Assembly (NCBI GenBank): GCA_035720425.1
Contig: DASTOB010000210.1
Location: forward strand, 1 to 64,000
Origin: DASTOB01 sp035720425
GTDB taxonomy: Bacteria > Chloroflexota > Limnocylindria > Limnocylindrales > CSP1-4
Reading direction: 5' to 3'
DNA length: 64,000 nucleotides
In this document: positions 27,441 to 37,160 of the stretch, piece after piece
How the letters are laid out: every line of letters begins with the position of its first letter
How positions within the stretch are numbered: position 1 is the stretch's first letter
The notes under the pieces: generated by a model
What the model was told of the DNA's origin: nothing
The model's input: only the letters and a program-made list of their open reading frames with translations
The model's database searches: none
Program-made: the position numbers and the translations under genes

Positions 27441-29096
27441 GTGTCGCGATCGGATCGACCGGCCGATCTCGTGTTCATCGGCGGCCGGATCGAGACGATC
27501 GACCCGGCCCGGAGCACGGTGTCCGCGCTTGCCGTGCACGGCGGGCGGATCGTGGCTCGCGGCCCGGATGCCGCGGTACGTGAACTGATCGGCCCCCGGA
27601 CCCGCGTGGTCGAGCTGCGCGGACGGACCCTCCTCCCGGGCTTCCAGGACGCTCACGTCCACCCGATCTCGGCCGAGCTCGACGCGATGCGATGCAACCT
27701 GCTCGTCGCCCGCGGCGCGGACGCCTACCTCTCGGTCGTCGCCGAGTACGCGCGGACGCACCCCGGCGAGGCGTGGATTGTCGGCGGCGGCTGGTACATG
27801 CCGGACTTTCCGGGCGGCACCCCGCGCCGGGAGGCGCTCGACCGCGTGGTCCCTGATCGCCCGGTCTACCTCGAGAACCGCGACGGCCACGGCGCGTGGG
27901 TGAACAGCCGGGCGCTCGCCATGGCGGGGATCGACGACGCGACGCCGGACCCTCCGAACGGTCGGATCGAGCGCGATCCGGACGGCACCGCGACCGGGAC
28001 CCTCCACGAGGCCGCGATTCATCTCGTCACGCCGCTGCTGCCGCCGGACGCCCAGGATGAGCTCGAGACGGCCCTCGTCGAGGGTCAGGCGCGGCTCCAT
28101 GCGTTCGGCATCACTGCCTGGCAGGACGCGCGCGTCTCGCCGGGCAGCGAGGAGCCGGCGTACACGCGCCTCGCGACGGCCGGCCGGTTGAGCGCGCGGG
28201 TCGTCGGCGCGATGCGCTGGGATCCGCGCCGGGGCACTGACCAGATCGACGAACTCGTCGAGCGACGGCGGGCCGCGAGCGTGGGCCGCTATGCCGCCAC
28301 GAGCGTGAAGTTCTACCTCGACGGCGTGATGGAGAACTTCACCGCGTCGATGCTCGAACCGTACGGCGACGGACGCGGCGGGACGACCGGCAATCACGGA
28401 CTGCGCCCGATCGATCCCGCCGTGCTCGCGGATGCCGTTACCCGGCTCGACGCACTCGGCTTCCAGGCGCACTTCCACGCCATCGGCGATCGGGCCGTCC
28501 GCGATGCGCTCGATGCCGTCGAGGCCGCCCGCCGCGCGAACGGCCCGTCCGACACGCGCCCGCACATCGCCCACATCCAGCTCATCGATCCGGCGGACCT
28601 GCCGCGCTTCAAGGGGCTCGGCGTGGCAGCGAATGCGCAGGCCTACTGGGCCTGTCACGAGGACCAGATGGACGACCTCACGGTCCCGTTCATCGGCGAC
28701 CGATGGCGGCTCCAGTATCCGTTCCGCTCGCTCCGCGACGCCGGCGCGCTGCTCGCCATGGGCTCCGATTGGAGCGTCTCGACGCCGAACCCGCTGCTCC
28801 AGATCGAGCTCGCCGTCGAACGCGTCTGGGACGGGCATCGCGGCGGCCGGGAGCCGTTCCTGCCGGACGAGCGGATCGAGCTCGTCGATGCGCTCGCCGC
28901 GTTCACCGCGGGATCGGCGTGGGTCAATCACCTCGACGCCGAGACGGGAAGCCTCGAGGTCGGCAAGGCGGCCGACCTCACCGTGCTCGACCGGGACCTG
29001 TTCGATCGGTCGGCCGGGGCGATCGGGGAGGCTCGCGTCGTGGCGACCTTCGTCGACGGGGAGCCGGTGTGCGAGACGCCGGACCTCGACGGATGA
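27441..29096 (+). CDS. YtcJ-like metal-dependent amidohydrolase
   Basis: A 551-residue member of the amidohydrolase_3 (YtcJ) family. The metal-binding HVHP motif follows PGFQDA (about 66-74). Later conserved positions include KFYLDGVMENFTA (about 289), FHAIGDRAVRDALDA (about 349, with metal His), HIAHIQLI (about 376), and GSDWSVSTPNPL (about 443, with the catalytic Asp). The small beta domain is split between the two ends, as usual. YtcJ-like enzymes hydrolyse C-N bonds in unknown exocyclic amides. AGGAGGG (27422-27428) precedes the GTG start by 12 nt. Confidence 0.85.
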   Translation: MSRSDRPADLVFIGGRIETIDPARSTVSALAVHGGRIVARGPDAAVRELIGPRTRVVELRGRTLLPGFQDAHVHPISAELDAMRCNLLVARGADAYLSVVAEYARTHPGEAWIVGGGWYMPDFPGGTPRREALDRVVPDRPVYLENRDGHGAWVNSRALAMAGIDDATPDPPNGRIERDPDGTATGTLHEAAIHLVTPLLPPDAQDELETALVEGQARLHAFGITAWQDARVSPGSEEPAYTRLATAGRLSARVVGAMRWDPRRGTDQIDELVERRRAASVGRYAATSVKFYLDGVMENFTASMLEPYGDGRGGTTGNHGLRPIDPAVLADAVTRLDALGFQAHFHAIGDRAVRDALDAVEAARRANGPSDTRPHIAHIQLIDPADLPRFKGLGVAANAQAYWACHEDQMDDLTVPFIGDRWRLQYPFRSLRDAGALLAMGSDWSVSTPNPLLQIELAVERVWDGHRGGREPFLPDERIELVDALAAFTAGSAWVNHLDAETGSLEVGKAADLTVLDRDLFDRSAGAIGEARVVATFVDGEPVCETPDLDG

Positions 29097-29199
29097 CGTA
29101 GGCGGATTGCGGTCGTCCGTCGATCGTCGTCTGCGCGTGGATCGCCGATGCTGGGCCTGCAGTCGCCGATCGAGCGCTGCAGAAGGGAGCCACGGCACG

Positions 29200-29427
29200 A
29201 TGAACGCTCACGCCCTCCAGCCGGACCTCGGCCTCGTCCTCGCGCACGCCCGGCTCTATGAGCGCCTGGCCGAGAGCGCGCTCGACCGCCGCCGAGCGAA
29301 CGACCGCCCCGGCTTCGGCGACCGGGCCATCCAGCTGATCGCCCGCCTTCGCTCCGCGATCACGCAACCGGCCCCGACCGCGACCGGCACCCTCCCCACG
29401 CTGACCGACTACCCCTACGCCCGCTGA
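29200..29427 (+). CDS. Hypothetical small protein
   Basis: A 75-residue protein with one likely amphipathic helix (about 8-50: LGLVLAHARLYERLAESAL) and a Pro/Thr-rich tail ending in DYPYAR. No family recognised. Support comes from a purine-rich GAAGGGAG site (29182-29189) 10 nt before the ATG and a strong hairpin right after the stop. The gap upstream of it (29097-29199) holds no clear gene. Confidence 0.5.
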   Translation: MNAHALQPDLGLVLAHARLYERLAESALDRRRANDRPGFGDRAIQLIARLRSAITQPAPTATGTLPTLTDYPYAR

Positions 29428-29471
29428 TCCGCCGCGGGGCTGATCTCTCCCAGCCCCGCTCCTGGCTCCCG

Positions 29472-29516
29472 GCGACGACGCCCGCATCCTCCTCCGCGGG
29501 CGTCGTCGCTTCTTCA
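29472..29516. terminator. Strong rho-independent-type hairpin
   Basis: A perfect 14-bp stem (GCGACGACGCCCGC at 29472-29485 with its complement at 29496-29509) closes a 10-nt loop and is followed by a short T-rich run TTCTTC. It lies between the convergent small ORF and mobA and may serve both. It is the best terminator-like structure seen in the window. Confidence 0.75.
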
Positions 29517-30131
29517 TGTGGCGAGGTCGCCTGGCACGTCGACGTCGCGGAGCGTCGCAGCGTCGGGATCGAGCGGCCGCCAAGCTCCTTCCTCGAGGTC
29601 GCGGGTGCGCAGCACCGCGAGCAGGGCACGCAGGCTGCGCTCGCCGTCGGCGATCAGGCGGGCCGCCGCTTCGGTTGCGGAGCCCGTGCGCAGAACGATC
29701 GGGAGCGGCTCGCGCCGCCCACGCCGCTCGAGCGCGACTGCCTCCGCGTCGGTGCCCGCCGCGAGTGACCGGAGCAGGGCCCGAATCACGTCCGGAACGA
29801 GCGAGGGCATGTCGCCCGCGGCGACGACGACGCACGACTCCCGAGCCCGCTCGAGACCGGCCAGCAGCCCGACGAGCGGTCCGCCATCCGTCGTCGGGTC
29901 GCGCACGACTCGAACCGGAACGCCGACCTCCAGGGTCGCCGGGAGCGCTGGGCCGTCGCCGACGGGACCGATCACGACGAGTACCTCGGTCGTCGCCTGC
30001 GCGACGGCGAGGATCGCGTGATGGACGAGCGGACGGCTGTCGAACGGCTCGACCAGCTTGTCGCGTCCGAAGCGGCTCGATCGACCGCCGGCGAGGACGA
30101 TCCCGGACGCGGCCGGCAGCTCGCCGATCAT
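29514..30131 (-). CDS. mobA: Molybdenum cofactor guanylyltransferase
   Basis: Attaches GMP to molybdopterin to make the guanine dinucleotide cofactor used by bis-MGD enzymes such as formate dehydrogenase. The 205-residue protein has the GTP loop LAGGRSSRFGRDK (about 13-25). The metal-binding Asp is in AGDMPSL (about 105-111), and the C-terminal DVDVPGDL end is typical. Its ATG overlaps the selB stop (ATGA), so it is translated in the selenocysteine operon. This placement next to a selenocysteine formate dehydrogenase is functionally coherent: both the cofactor and the active-site residue are made from one neighbourhood. Confidence 0.88.
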   Translation of the reverse strand: MIGELPAASGIVLAGGRSSRFGRDKLVEPFDSRPLVHHAILAVAQATTEVLVVIGPVGDGPALPATLEVGVPVRVVRDPTTDGGPLVGLLAGLERARESCVVVAAGDMPSLVPDVIRALLRSLAAGTDAEAVALERRGRREPLPIVLRTGSATEAAARLIADGERSLRALLAVLRTRDLEEGAWRPLDPDAATLRDVDVPGDLAT

Positions 30132-32071
30132 CGCCCGGACGGACCGCCGACCGGCCTGCGCGGGCCGGGCACGTGGCCCGCAGGCGTCCTCGCCAGGACG
30201 CCGCGCCGCCCGAACTCCTCGAGCAGGGCCATGACGTACTTGCGGCTCGATCCGATCGCGTCGCGATAGGCCGCCGGCATGAGCGGCGCCTGCTCGGCCA
30301 TGGCCACGGCGACCGACTCGAGCCGGGCGTAGGTCGGCGTCGCGAACGCGAGATCGTCGTCGACGCGAACGATCTCGCCGGCCGCCTCGAGCATCCGAAC
30401 CGCGTCCGACGAGCATCCCGCCGCACGCACCGCCTCGGCCAGGGACGGCGGCGTCGGCGTGTCGAGGCCCGCCACGAGGCGGTCGAGCGCCGCCCGTGCA
30501 TGCGGCGACGGCCCGACCGACGCACCGGGACGGAGCAGCCGTTCCCCGCTGCGGGCCAGGCGACCCGCCCGCACGAGCGCGTCGATGAACGCGGTCGCGG
30601 CTGCGTCGGCTCCCTCACGGTCGACCGTGGCCGCACGGCGGAGCGCGGTCGCCACGGCATCCCGGACGATCGGCGCGGGGGCGCCGGGCATGACCGTGTC
30701 ATGGCCCGCGCTGGCGGCCTCGACCGCAGCCGACGCTTCGGTCACGAGGCGCGCCGCGACATCCGGGGCGAGGGCGACCGGACCGGCCACGAGGAGACCG
30801 GGCGTCGTCGGTCCCCCGTTCCCGCCCGCCTCGGCCACGCGCGACACCGGCAGCGCACCGTGCAGCTCGACGAGGGGGGCGGCCATGGCCTCGAGGCGGG
30901 CTGCGGCGGTCGCGAAGGCCCCGAGGCGAGCCGCGGTCGCGCGGCGCCGCGAGACCCCGCGCGCCGGTAGGGGGTCGAGGACGACACCGCCGGCGAGTGC
31001 CGCCCCGGCCGCCGCGTCGCGCAGGACGAACCGGTCGCCGATCGCCGCCGCCATCGGCCGGTCGAGGCGGAGCACGGCGGTTGCCGCGCCGTCGTCGAGC
31101 GGCCCGGCCTCGCGTCCGGATCGGACGACGCGGGCGGCCGCGTGATCTGTGCCGAGATGGAGCATCACGATCGCGCCGTCGGCTGGGAGCGACGCCGGCG
31201 GCGGCGCGGCGGCGCGGAGCGGGACCGGCGGGCGCAACACGGCGAGCAGGCGCGACGTCTCGACCACGTCCGGTCCGCCGGCCAGGACGTGCCCGCGCGC
31301 CAGTCGGTCGACGCTCGGCCCGGCGATGGCGAGCGCCGTGCGTCCGGGCCCCGCGCGCTCGACCGTGCCGCCATGGACCTGGATTTCCCGGATCCGGACC
31401 GTCTCGCGTTCGGCATAACCCGGCACGAGCCGAAGCGTCGATCCACGGGTGATCGGTTCGCCCCGGAGTGTCCCCGTCACGACCGTGCCGCGCCCGCGCA
31501 CGACGAACGCGCGGTCGATCGCGAGGCGCGACGGCCGCGCCTCGAGTCGTTTCGCTGCGTGAACCGCGTCGCGCAGCTCCGCGAGCGCCATGCGCAGCGC
31601 GTCGAGCCCGTCGCCTCGCGTCGCCGAAACCGGCAGCACCGGTGCGCCGGCGACGCTCGTGCGCGCGAGCAGCGACCGGGTCGCGGCCACGACCTCCTCG
31701 AGCCGCTCCGGCGGGACGAGATCCGCCTTCGTGACCACCGCGATGCCATGGCGGATCGCGAGCGCGTCGAGCAGCTCGAGGTGCTCGAACGTCTGCGCGC
31801 GCGGCCCGTCGTCGGCGGCGACGACGAGGAGGGCCGCGTCGATCTCGCCGGCCCCGACGAGCATGTTGCCGACGAGCCGATCGTGGCCGGGCACGTCGAC
31901 GAAGTCGATCTCGGACCCGTCGTCGAGGCGGAGGTGGGCGTAGCCCACGTCGATCGTCATGCCCCGCTGCCGCTCCTCAGGAAGCCGATCGGCGTCGATC
32001 CCGGTCAGCGCGCGGAGCAGCGCCGTCTTGCCGTGGTCGATGTGGCCGGCGGTCCCGACGACGACCGTCAC
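30128..32071 (-). CDS. selB: Selenocysteine-specific elongation factor
   Basis: GTPase that delivers Sec-tRNA to a UGA codon by also binding the SECIS hairpin. The 647-residue protein has G1 GHIDHGKT (about 9-16), a G2 Thr in [11 protein letters not shown]3 DVPGHD (about 59-64) and G4 TKAD. EF-Tu-like beta domains follow, then a C-terminal half with winged-helix repeats (about 400-640) that binds SECIS RNA. The GTG start overlaps the selA stop, and its stop overlaps the mobA start. Length is close to the E. coli protein (614). Its presence supports reading the UGA in fdhA as selenocysteine. Confidence 0.95.
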   Translation of the reverse strand: MTVVVGTAGHIDHGKTALLRALTGIDADRLPEERQRGMTIDVGYAHLRLDDGSEIDFVDVPGHDRLVGNMLVGAGEIDAALLVVAADDGPRAQTFEHLELLDALAIRHGIAVVTKADLVPPERLEEVVAATRSLLARTSVAGAPVLPVSATRGDGLDALRMALAELRDAVHAAKRLEARPSRLAIDRAFVVRGRGTVVTGTLRGEPITRGSTLRLVPGYAERETVRIREIQVHGGTVERAGPGRTALAIAGPSVDRLARGHVLAGGPDVVETSRLLAVLRPPVPLRAAAPPPASLPADGAIVMLHLGTDHAAARVVRSGREAGPLDDGAATAVLRLDRPMAAAIGDRFVLRDAAAGAALAGGVVLDPLPARGVSRRRATAARLGAFATAAARLEAMAAPLVELHGALPVSRVAEAGGNGGPTTPGLLVAGPVALAPDVAARLVTEASAAVEAASAGHDTVMPGAPAPIVRDAVATALRRAATVDREGADAAATAFIDALVRAGRLARSGERLLRPGASVGPSPHARAALDRLVAGLDTPTPPSLAEAVRAAGCSSDAVRMLEAAGEIVRVDDDLAFATPTYARLESVAVAMAEQAPLMPAAYRDAIGSSRKYVMALLEEFGRRGVLARTPAGHVPGPRRPVGGPSGR

Positions 32072-33447
32072 GACCGATCCCCGAGCGCGGCGCGGACGGC
32101 CCCGGTGAGGTCCGCGTCACGCGCCGGGTCCACCGTCCGCAGGTCGAGCACGACGCGGCCGTCCTCGATCCGGCCGACGACGGCCGGTTCGCCGCCGCGC
32201 AACCGGCCGAGCAGCCGATCGGCGGACCGGGCCCGGAGCGCAAGGCCGACCGACGGGAGCCTCTCGCCCGGGAGGCTGCCGCCGCCGACGGTCGAATGCA
32301 GGTCGACGATCGCGACCGCCTCACCGATCGTTCGGGCGAGCGAAGCGGCGCGCTCGCGGAGCGCGTCGACCGACGTGGCGAGCATGCGCCAGACCGGCAC
32401 CTCTGCCGTGGCCCGGCCCGCCGCGTACAGGGCGAGCGTCGCCGCGACGGCCACAAGCGTCGCCTTGTCCGGGCGCATCGCGCGCGCGAGCGGGTCCCGC
32501 CGCAGCCGCGCCACGAGGTCCGCGCCGCCGACGACGAGCCCGGCCTGGGGCCCGCCGACGAGCTTGTCGCCGCTGAACGTGACGAGATCGGCGCCGGCGG
32601 CGAGTCGCTCGGACGGCATCGGCTCGTGGGCGAGCCCGACCGTGGCGGTGTCGAGCAGGGCGCCGCTGCCGAGGTCGTCGACCACGAGCGCCCCGTGAGC
32701 GTGCGCGAGCTCGGCGACCGCGACGGGATCGGGATCCTCGGTGAAGCCCTCCTGGCGGAAGTTCGATCGGTGCACGCGCAGGACGAGGCGCGCCCGCCCG
32801 TCGGCCAGCGGAGGCTCGAAGTCGGCCGCCCGGGTCCGGTTCGTCGTGCCCACCTCGATGAGCCGCGCGCCCGCGCGGCGGACGATCTCCGGGATGCGCA
32901 CGCCGCCGCCGATCTCGACGAGCTCGCCGCGCGAGACGGCCACGCCGCGGCCGCGCCCGGCCAGACCGACGGCGAGGGCGACCGCCGCCGCGTTGTTGTT
33001 CGTGACGAGCGCGTCCTCCGCACCGGTCAGCTCGACGAGCAGCGCCTCCGCCGCGCGGAAGCGGTGGCCGCGCCGCCCGGTGTCGCGGTCCAGCTCGAGC
33101 AGGAGCGGATCGGCCGCCGCAGTTCGGGCCGCCTCGATCGCCGCGCGCGGCCACGGCGCGCGCCCAAGGTTCGTGTGGATGACCACGCCCGTCGCATTGA
33201 TGACCGGCGTCAGCCCCGTGGACCAGGCGCGTTCCGTCGCTTCGAGCCGGCGGACGACCTCGGCCGCGAGCGCCGCGACATCGCGCGCCGCCGCCTGCCC
33301 GTCGCCCAGTCGCGCCCGTTCCTCGGCGACGACCGCACGCGCCGCCGCGGCAAGGGCGGCATGCTCACGCGGCGCCTGGAGGGCGGCCCGAACGGCGACG
33401 AGGACCGCCTCGACGGCGGGCGGTCGGACCGGACGCTGGATGGCCAT
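32068..33447 (-). CDS. selA: L-seryl-tRNA(Sec) selenium transferase
   Basis: PLP enzyme converting Ser-tRNA(Sec) to Sec-tRNA(Sec) with selenophosphate. The 459-residue protein has the family blocks [15 protein letters not shown] (about 86-100), [21 protein letters not shown] and [12 protein letters not shown] (about 287-298, containing the PLP Lys). The ATG at 33447 is preceded by GGAGG (33460-33464), which lies just after the 3' end of the tRNA-Sec gene, leaving 19 nt between them. The order selC-selA-selB-mobA on this strand looks like a single transcript processed to release the tRNA. Confidence 0.95.
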   Translation of the reverse strand: MAIQRPVRPPAVEAVLVAVRAALQAPREHAALAAAARAVVAEERARLGDGQAAARDVAALAAEVVRRLEATERAWSTGLTPVINATGVVIHTNLGRAPWPRAAIEAARTAAADPLLLELDRDTGRRGHRFRAAEALLVELTGAEDALVTNNNAAAVALAVGLAGRGRGVAVSRGELVEIGGGVRIPEIVRRAGARLIEVGTTNRTRAADFEPPLADGRARLVLRVHRSNFRQEGFTEDPDPVAVAELAHAHGALVVDDLGSGALLDTATVGLAHEPMPSERLAAGADLVTFSGDKLVGGPQAGLVVGGADLVARLRRDPLARAMRPDKATLVAVAATLALYAAGRATAEVPVWRMLATSVDALRERAASLARTIGEAVAIVDLHSTVGGGSLPGERLPSVGLALRARSADRLLGRLRGGEPAVVGRIEDGRVVLDLRTVDPARDADLTGAVRAALGDRS

Positions 33448-33466
33448 CGGGCGAGGCGACCTCCAT

Positions 33467-33565
33467 GGCGGGAGCGCATGGGAGTCGAACCCACCGCGCA
33501 ACGCCGAGCGCCGCGCCACTGGTTTTGAAGACCAGGGGACCCACCGGGACCCGACCGCTCCCGCC
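33467..33565 (-). tRNA. selC: tRNA-Sec (anticodon UCA)
   Basis: A 99-nt tRNA with selenocysteine-specific geometry. The 8-bp acceptor stem is GGCGGGAG paired with CTCCCGCC. The anticodon stem-loop is CTGGT-CTTCAAA-ACCAG, with TCA at 33526-33528 on the complement. There is a long variable arm (about 20 nt, self-complementary) and a T arm with TTCGACT. The total length fits bacterial selC (about 95 nt). CCA is not encoded. The base after the acceptor stem is A, whereas bacterial tRNA-Sec normally has G73. It lies immediately upstream of selA and about 50 nt from the divergent selD. Confidence 0.93.
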
Positions 33566-33614
33566 CGATGGTAGCGCGGCGGCCGTCCGATCCCCGTCCG
33601 CCTATGATCGACCG
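33566..33614. promoter_or_regulatory. Shared selC / selD divergent promoter region
   Basis: Only 49 nt separate the 5' end of tRNA-Sec from the selD start, so both transcripts must begin here or inside neighbouring genes. On the + strand TATGAT (33603-33608) lies 6 nt before the selD GTG. Confidence 0.4.
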
Positions 33615-34664
33615 GTGATCCCACGCTCTGCGGAGCCGCCGCTCCGCCTGACCGAACTGACCGACTGCGGCGGCTGCGCGGCGAAGCTCGGGGCGGACCT
33701 GCTGGCCGACGCGCTGGCGGGCCTCGGTGCGGCCGATGCACCCGCCGCGCTCATCGCCGGCCTCACGCCCCCGGACGACGCCGCGGTCTACCGCGTGTCG
33801 GACGACCTCGCGATCATCGGGACGCTCGACTTCTTCCCGCCGCTCGTCGACGACCCGCGGACGTTCGGCGAGATCGCGGCGGCCAACGCCGTGTCGGACG
33901 TGTTCGCGATGGGTGGACGGGTCCTGTTCGCCCTGTCGATCGCGGCGTTTCCGGAGGAGCTGCCACGCGACGTGCTCGCCGCCGTGTTCGACGGGGCGGC
34001 GTCGGTCGTGCGGGCGGCGGGCGGCACGCTCGCCGGCGGCCACACGATCCGCGACCCGGAGCCGAAGTACGGGTTGGCCGTGATCGGCGCGGCGGCCCCA
34101 TCGCGGCTGCTGCGCAAGGGCGGCGCCAGGCCAGGTGACGTGCTGCTCCTGACGAAGCGACTGGGCACGGGGCTCCTCGTCAGCGGCCGGCGCCAGGGCA
34201 GAACGGCGGATACGGATTTCGCGGCCGCCATCGACCAGATGCGCGAGCTCAACCGGGCCGCCTCGGAGGTGCTCGTCGATCACGGCGTCGCGGCGGCCAC
34301 GGACGTCACCGGCTTCGGGCTGCTCGGTCACGGCCTCGAGATGGCGCGGGCCGGCGGCGTGCGGCTCGCGTTCGAGGCGGCCGCGCTGCCGGCACTCGGG
34401 GGTGCGCTCGCGCTCGCCGCGGCCGGGGTCGAGACCGGCGGCGCCGCCCACAATCGGCGCTTCGTGGCGCCGTCGCTCGACCGCGTCCCAGGCGTGTCCG
34501 ACGAACTCGTCGCGCTCGCCCACGACCCGCAGACCTCCGGCGGCCTCCTCGCGGCGGTGCCGCCCGGATCGCTCGCCGCCGTCCAGGCGGACCTCGACGC
34601 GCGCGGCGTCGACCACTGGCGGGTTGGGTCGGTCCAGCCCGGCGAGGGCGTGTCGCTCTCGTAG
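33615..34664 (+). CDS. selD: Selenide, water dikinase (selenophosphate synthetase)
   Basis: Makes selenophosphate from selenide and ATP, feeding SelA. The 349-residue protein has the glycine-rich N-terminal active site TDCGGCAAKLG, with Cys at residue 18 in the position that is Cys or Sec in the family. AIIGTLDFFPPLVDDP carries the metal-binding Asp residues. AGGHTIRDPEPKYGLAV, TDVTGFGLLGHG and HDPQTSGGLL are the later signatures. So SelD itself is not a selenoprotein here. The GTG start is 6 nt after a -10-like hexamer. It runs divergently from selC and just upstream of the selenoprotein gene. Confidence 0.94.
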   Translation: MIPRSAEPPLRLTELTDCGGCAAKLGADLLADALAGLGAADAPAALIAGLTPPDDAAVYRVSDDLAIIGTLDFFPPLVDDPRTFGEIAAANAVSDVFAMGGRVLFALSIAAFPEELPRDVLAAVFDGAASVVRAAGGTLAGGHTIRDPEPKYGLAVIGAAAPSRLLRKGGARPGDVLLLTKRLGTGLLVSGRRQGRTADTDFAAAIDQMRELNRAASEVLVDHGVAAATDVTGFGLLGHGLEMARAGGVRLAFEAAALPALGGALALAAAGVETGGAAHNRRFVAPSLDRVPGVSDELVALAHDPQTSGGLLAAVPPGSLAAVQADLDARGVDHWRVGSVQPGEGVSLS

Positions 34665-34701
34665 CGGGCGACTGGCGGTGTACCCGGACCGCGGCGCGGA
34701 C

Positions 34702-34707
34702 TACACT
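34702..34707 (+). promoter_or_regulatory. Putative -10 hexamer for fdhA
   Basis: TACACT lies 33 nt before the fdhA GTG. The same hexamer precedes the NuoE-NuoF fusion, PPOX and metH genes. A GGAGG site (34730-34734) follows, 6 nt before the start. Confidence 0.35.
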
Positions 34708-34740
34708 CGACGGCGTCGTCAACCCGCACGGAGGCACCGA

Positions 34741-36654
34741 GTGCCGAAGCGCTACGTTCGACTGACCCAGCCCCTCGTCCGCGACACGAGGGGGAGCGAC
34801 TTCCGCCCAACGACGTGGGACGAGGCGCTCGACCGGGTGGTCGCCGGGTTCACGGCCGCGAAGGCGGCCAAGGGCCCGACGACGTTCGGCGTGTTCAGCT
34901 GCAGCAAGGCGACCAACGAGGTCAACTTCGCGGCGCAGAAGTTTAGCCGGACGGTCCTGGGCAGCAACAACATCGACAGCTGCAACCGCACCTGACACGC
35001 GCCGTCTGTCGCCGGTCTGGCGACCGTCTTCGGCGCTGGTGGCGGAACCAGCTCATATCGTGAGGTCGAGGACACCGATCTGATCGTCCTCTGGGGCAGC
35101 AACGCCCGAGAGACGCATCCGATCTTCTTCCACCACGTCCTGCGCGGCGTCCACAACGGCGCCCGCCTCTACGCGGTCGACCCGCGACGGACGGATTCGG
35201 CCGAGTGGGCGGACGGCTGGCTCGGCCTCGACGTCGGCTCCGACATCGCCCTCGCGAACGCAGTCGGCCGCGAGATCATCGCCGCCGGCCTCCACCATCG
35301 CGCGTTCATCGACCGAGCGAGCACCGGGTTCGACGCCTACGCGGCCGGCGTCGAGCCGTACACGCTCGACTACGCCGAGCGCGAGACCGGTGTCCCGGCC
35401 GACCTCATCCGCGAGCTCGCCCACGCCTACGCAACGGCCGACCGGGCGATGATCTGCTGGACCCTCGGCATCACCGAGCACCACAACGCGGTCGACAACG
35501 TTCTTGCGCTCATCAACCTCGCCCTGCTGACCGGGCACGTCGGTCGCTACGGGAGTGGCCTCAATCCCCTCCGCGGTCAGAACAACGTCCAGGGCGGCGG
35601 CGACATGGGCGCCCTCCCGGACCGCCTGCCCGGGTTCCAGCACGTCGAGAACGAGGCACTCCGGGCCCGCTTCGACGAGGCGTGGGGCGTTCCCGTGCCG
35701 CCGAAGCGTGGCTGGCACCTGTCCGGCATGTTCGACGCGATGGAGCGCGGCGACCTGACCGCGGTCTACGTGATCGGCGAGAACCCCGTCCAGTCCGAGG
35801 CGGACCAGACGCGGGCGATCCACCTCCTCACCGGCCTCGAGTTCCTCGTCGTGCAGGACCTGTTCCTCACGAAGACGGCCGAATTGGCCGACGTCGTCCT
35901 CCCCGCCGCCGCGGCATGGGCGGAGAGCGAGGGTACCGTCACGAACTCGGAGCGGCGCGTCCAGCGCGTGCGCAAGGCGATCGATCCGCCCGGCGATGCG
36001 CGCGACGACCTTGCGATCATCGTCGAGCTGGCACGGCGGATGGGCCACGACTGGGGCACCCAGACGGCGGAGGACGTCTGGAACGAGGTCCGCCGCCTGT
36101 CGCCGGTTCACGCCGGGATGAGCTACCGGAGGCTCGAGGAGCTCGGCGGCATCCAGTGGCCGTGCTACGACGAGGACCACCCGGGCGAGCTGTTCCTCCA
36201 CAGCCGCCTGTGGGAGGACCCGGTTCCGGGCAACCGCGTCCCGTTCGTGGCGGTCGAGCACGATCCGCCGGTCGACAAGCTCGACGACGACTTCCCGATC
36301 CGGCTCACCACCGGCCGACGGCTCGACTCGTACAACACCGGCGTCCAGACGGCCGGCTACTCGTCTCCGCTGCGTCGCGGCGAGTCGCTCGACATCAGTC
36401 CGGAGGACGCGGAGCGCCTCGGACTCGCCGAGGGCGAGGTCGTCCGCGTCACGTCGCGGCGCGGGTCGGTCGAGGTGCCGATCCGGATCGACCCGTCGCT
36501 CCGCCCCGGCCTCACCTTCATGACCCTCCACTTCCAGGACGACGTGGCCACGAACCTGCTCACGATCGACGCGACGGACCCCAAGTCCGGCACGGCGGAG
36601 TTCAAGGCGACCGCGATCCGGATCGAGAAGGTCGCGGCGGCGCTGCCCGCCTAA
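34741..36654 (+). CDS. fdhA: Selenocysteine formate dehydrogenase catalytic subunit lacking its N-terminal [4Fe-4S] domain
   Basis: Oxidises formate to CO2 at a bis-MGD molybdenum (or tungsten) centre. The frame is continuous over 637 residues apart from UGA at 34993-34995, which aligns with the active-site Cys/Sec of the family (DSCNRT-U-HAPSVAGL; Sec is residue 85, followed by the conserved His). The conserved active-site Arg is in PLRGQNNVQGG (about 277). C-terminal dinucleotide-binding blocks include LTTGRRLDSYNTG and LHFQDD. Typical subunits begin with CPYCGVGC and an FG-(Y/F) lead-in; here the protein starts directly at the following segment, VRLTQPLVRD and TTWDEALDRV. The missing part is on the 41481-42491 gene. 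Pipelines will call this as two fragments or a pseudogene. Confidence 0.92.
34993..35036 (+). promoter_or_regulatory. UGA selenocysteine codon with SECIS element
   Basis: The UGA is followed by a two-part hairpin. The lower stem is GCGCC (34999-35003) with GGCGC (35032-35036). The upper 6-bp stem is GTCGCC (35008-35013) with GGCGAC (35019-35024), closing a 5-nt GGTCT loop. The loop and the 18 nt between UGA and loop are the same as I recall for E. coli fdhF. This is the SelB-binding signal. Confidence 0.88.
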
Positions 36655-37160
36655 GGATCGACCGGGAGCGGGCCGGGCGATGAGGCCTCGGTCCCACCAC
36701 CGACGGCGAGCAACCCGAGCGCCGGAACGATGAGCAGGGCGAGCACGACTGCCGTGACGACGATCTTCTCCCTGATCGTCCAGTACGACGACATCCATAC
36801 GAGCCCGAGCCCCAGCAGCGGTCCGAACACCGGGAGCAGGATCATTCCGAGGGTAAGGAGGAGGGCGGCGGCAACCTCAACGGCGCCCCAGCGCTGGGTC
36901 GCACGACCCGCGCCGCCGGAGTCCTCCGGACCGGGAGCGTTGACCGAGTCCGCCTCCGCATCGACGATTGCCTCGGGCGACCCGAGTCGGTCGAGCGCCG
37001 TCCGCACCGTCGCCTCGTCGCGGCTCCCGGCCTCGTCCAGGGCAAGCTCGATGTGGCCGCGGATCTCCTCGACGAGCTCAGACCGTCGGGCGGCAGGCAG
37101 CCGTCGCGCCTCGGTGCCGAGACGCTCGAGGTAGGCGCGCACGAGCGCATCGCCGGTCAT
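36651..37160 (-). CDS. HAAS-domain membrane protein
   Basis: A 169-residue protein. Its N-terminal half matches the HAAS (DUF1700-like) domain: YLERLGTEARRLP, ELVEEIRGHIELAL and ALDRLGSPEAIV. The C-terminal half has two or three membrane helices. HAAS proteins are commonly encoded with a PadR-family regulator and are thought to be anti-sigma- or transporter-like regulatory partners. Here the ATG overlaps the padR stop (ATGA). Its stop overlaps the convergent fdhA stop by 4 nt. Confidence 0.78.
   Translation of the reverse strand: MTGDALVRAYLERLGTEARRLPAARRSELVEEIRGHIELALDEAGSRDEATVRTALDRLGSPEAIVDAEADSVNAPGPEDSGGAGRATQRWGAVEVAAALLLTLGMILLPVFGPLLGLGLVWMSSYWTIREKIVVTAVVLALLIVPALGLLAVGGGTEASSPGPLPVDP

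Noticed and set aside
26655..29198. Long leftward open frame over the DHA2 and amidohydrolase genes
   Set aside because: It covers three well-supported genes and has no recognisable domain; it is a GC artefact.
34741..36654. fdhA as a frameshifted or nonsense pseudogene
   Set aside because: There is a single UGA exactly at the Sec position, a good SECIS hairpin follows, and the Sec machinery is adjacent.
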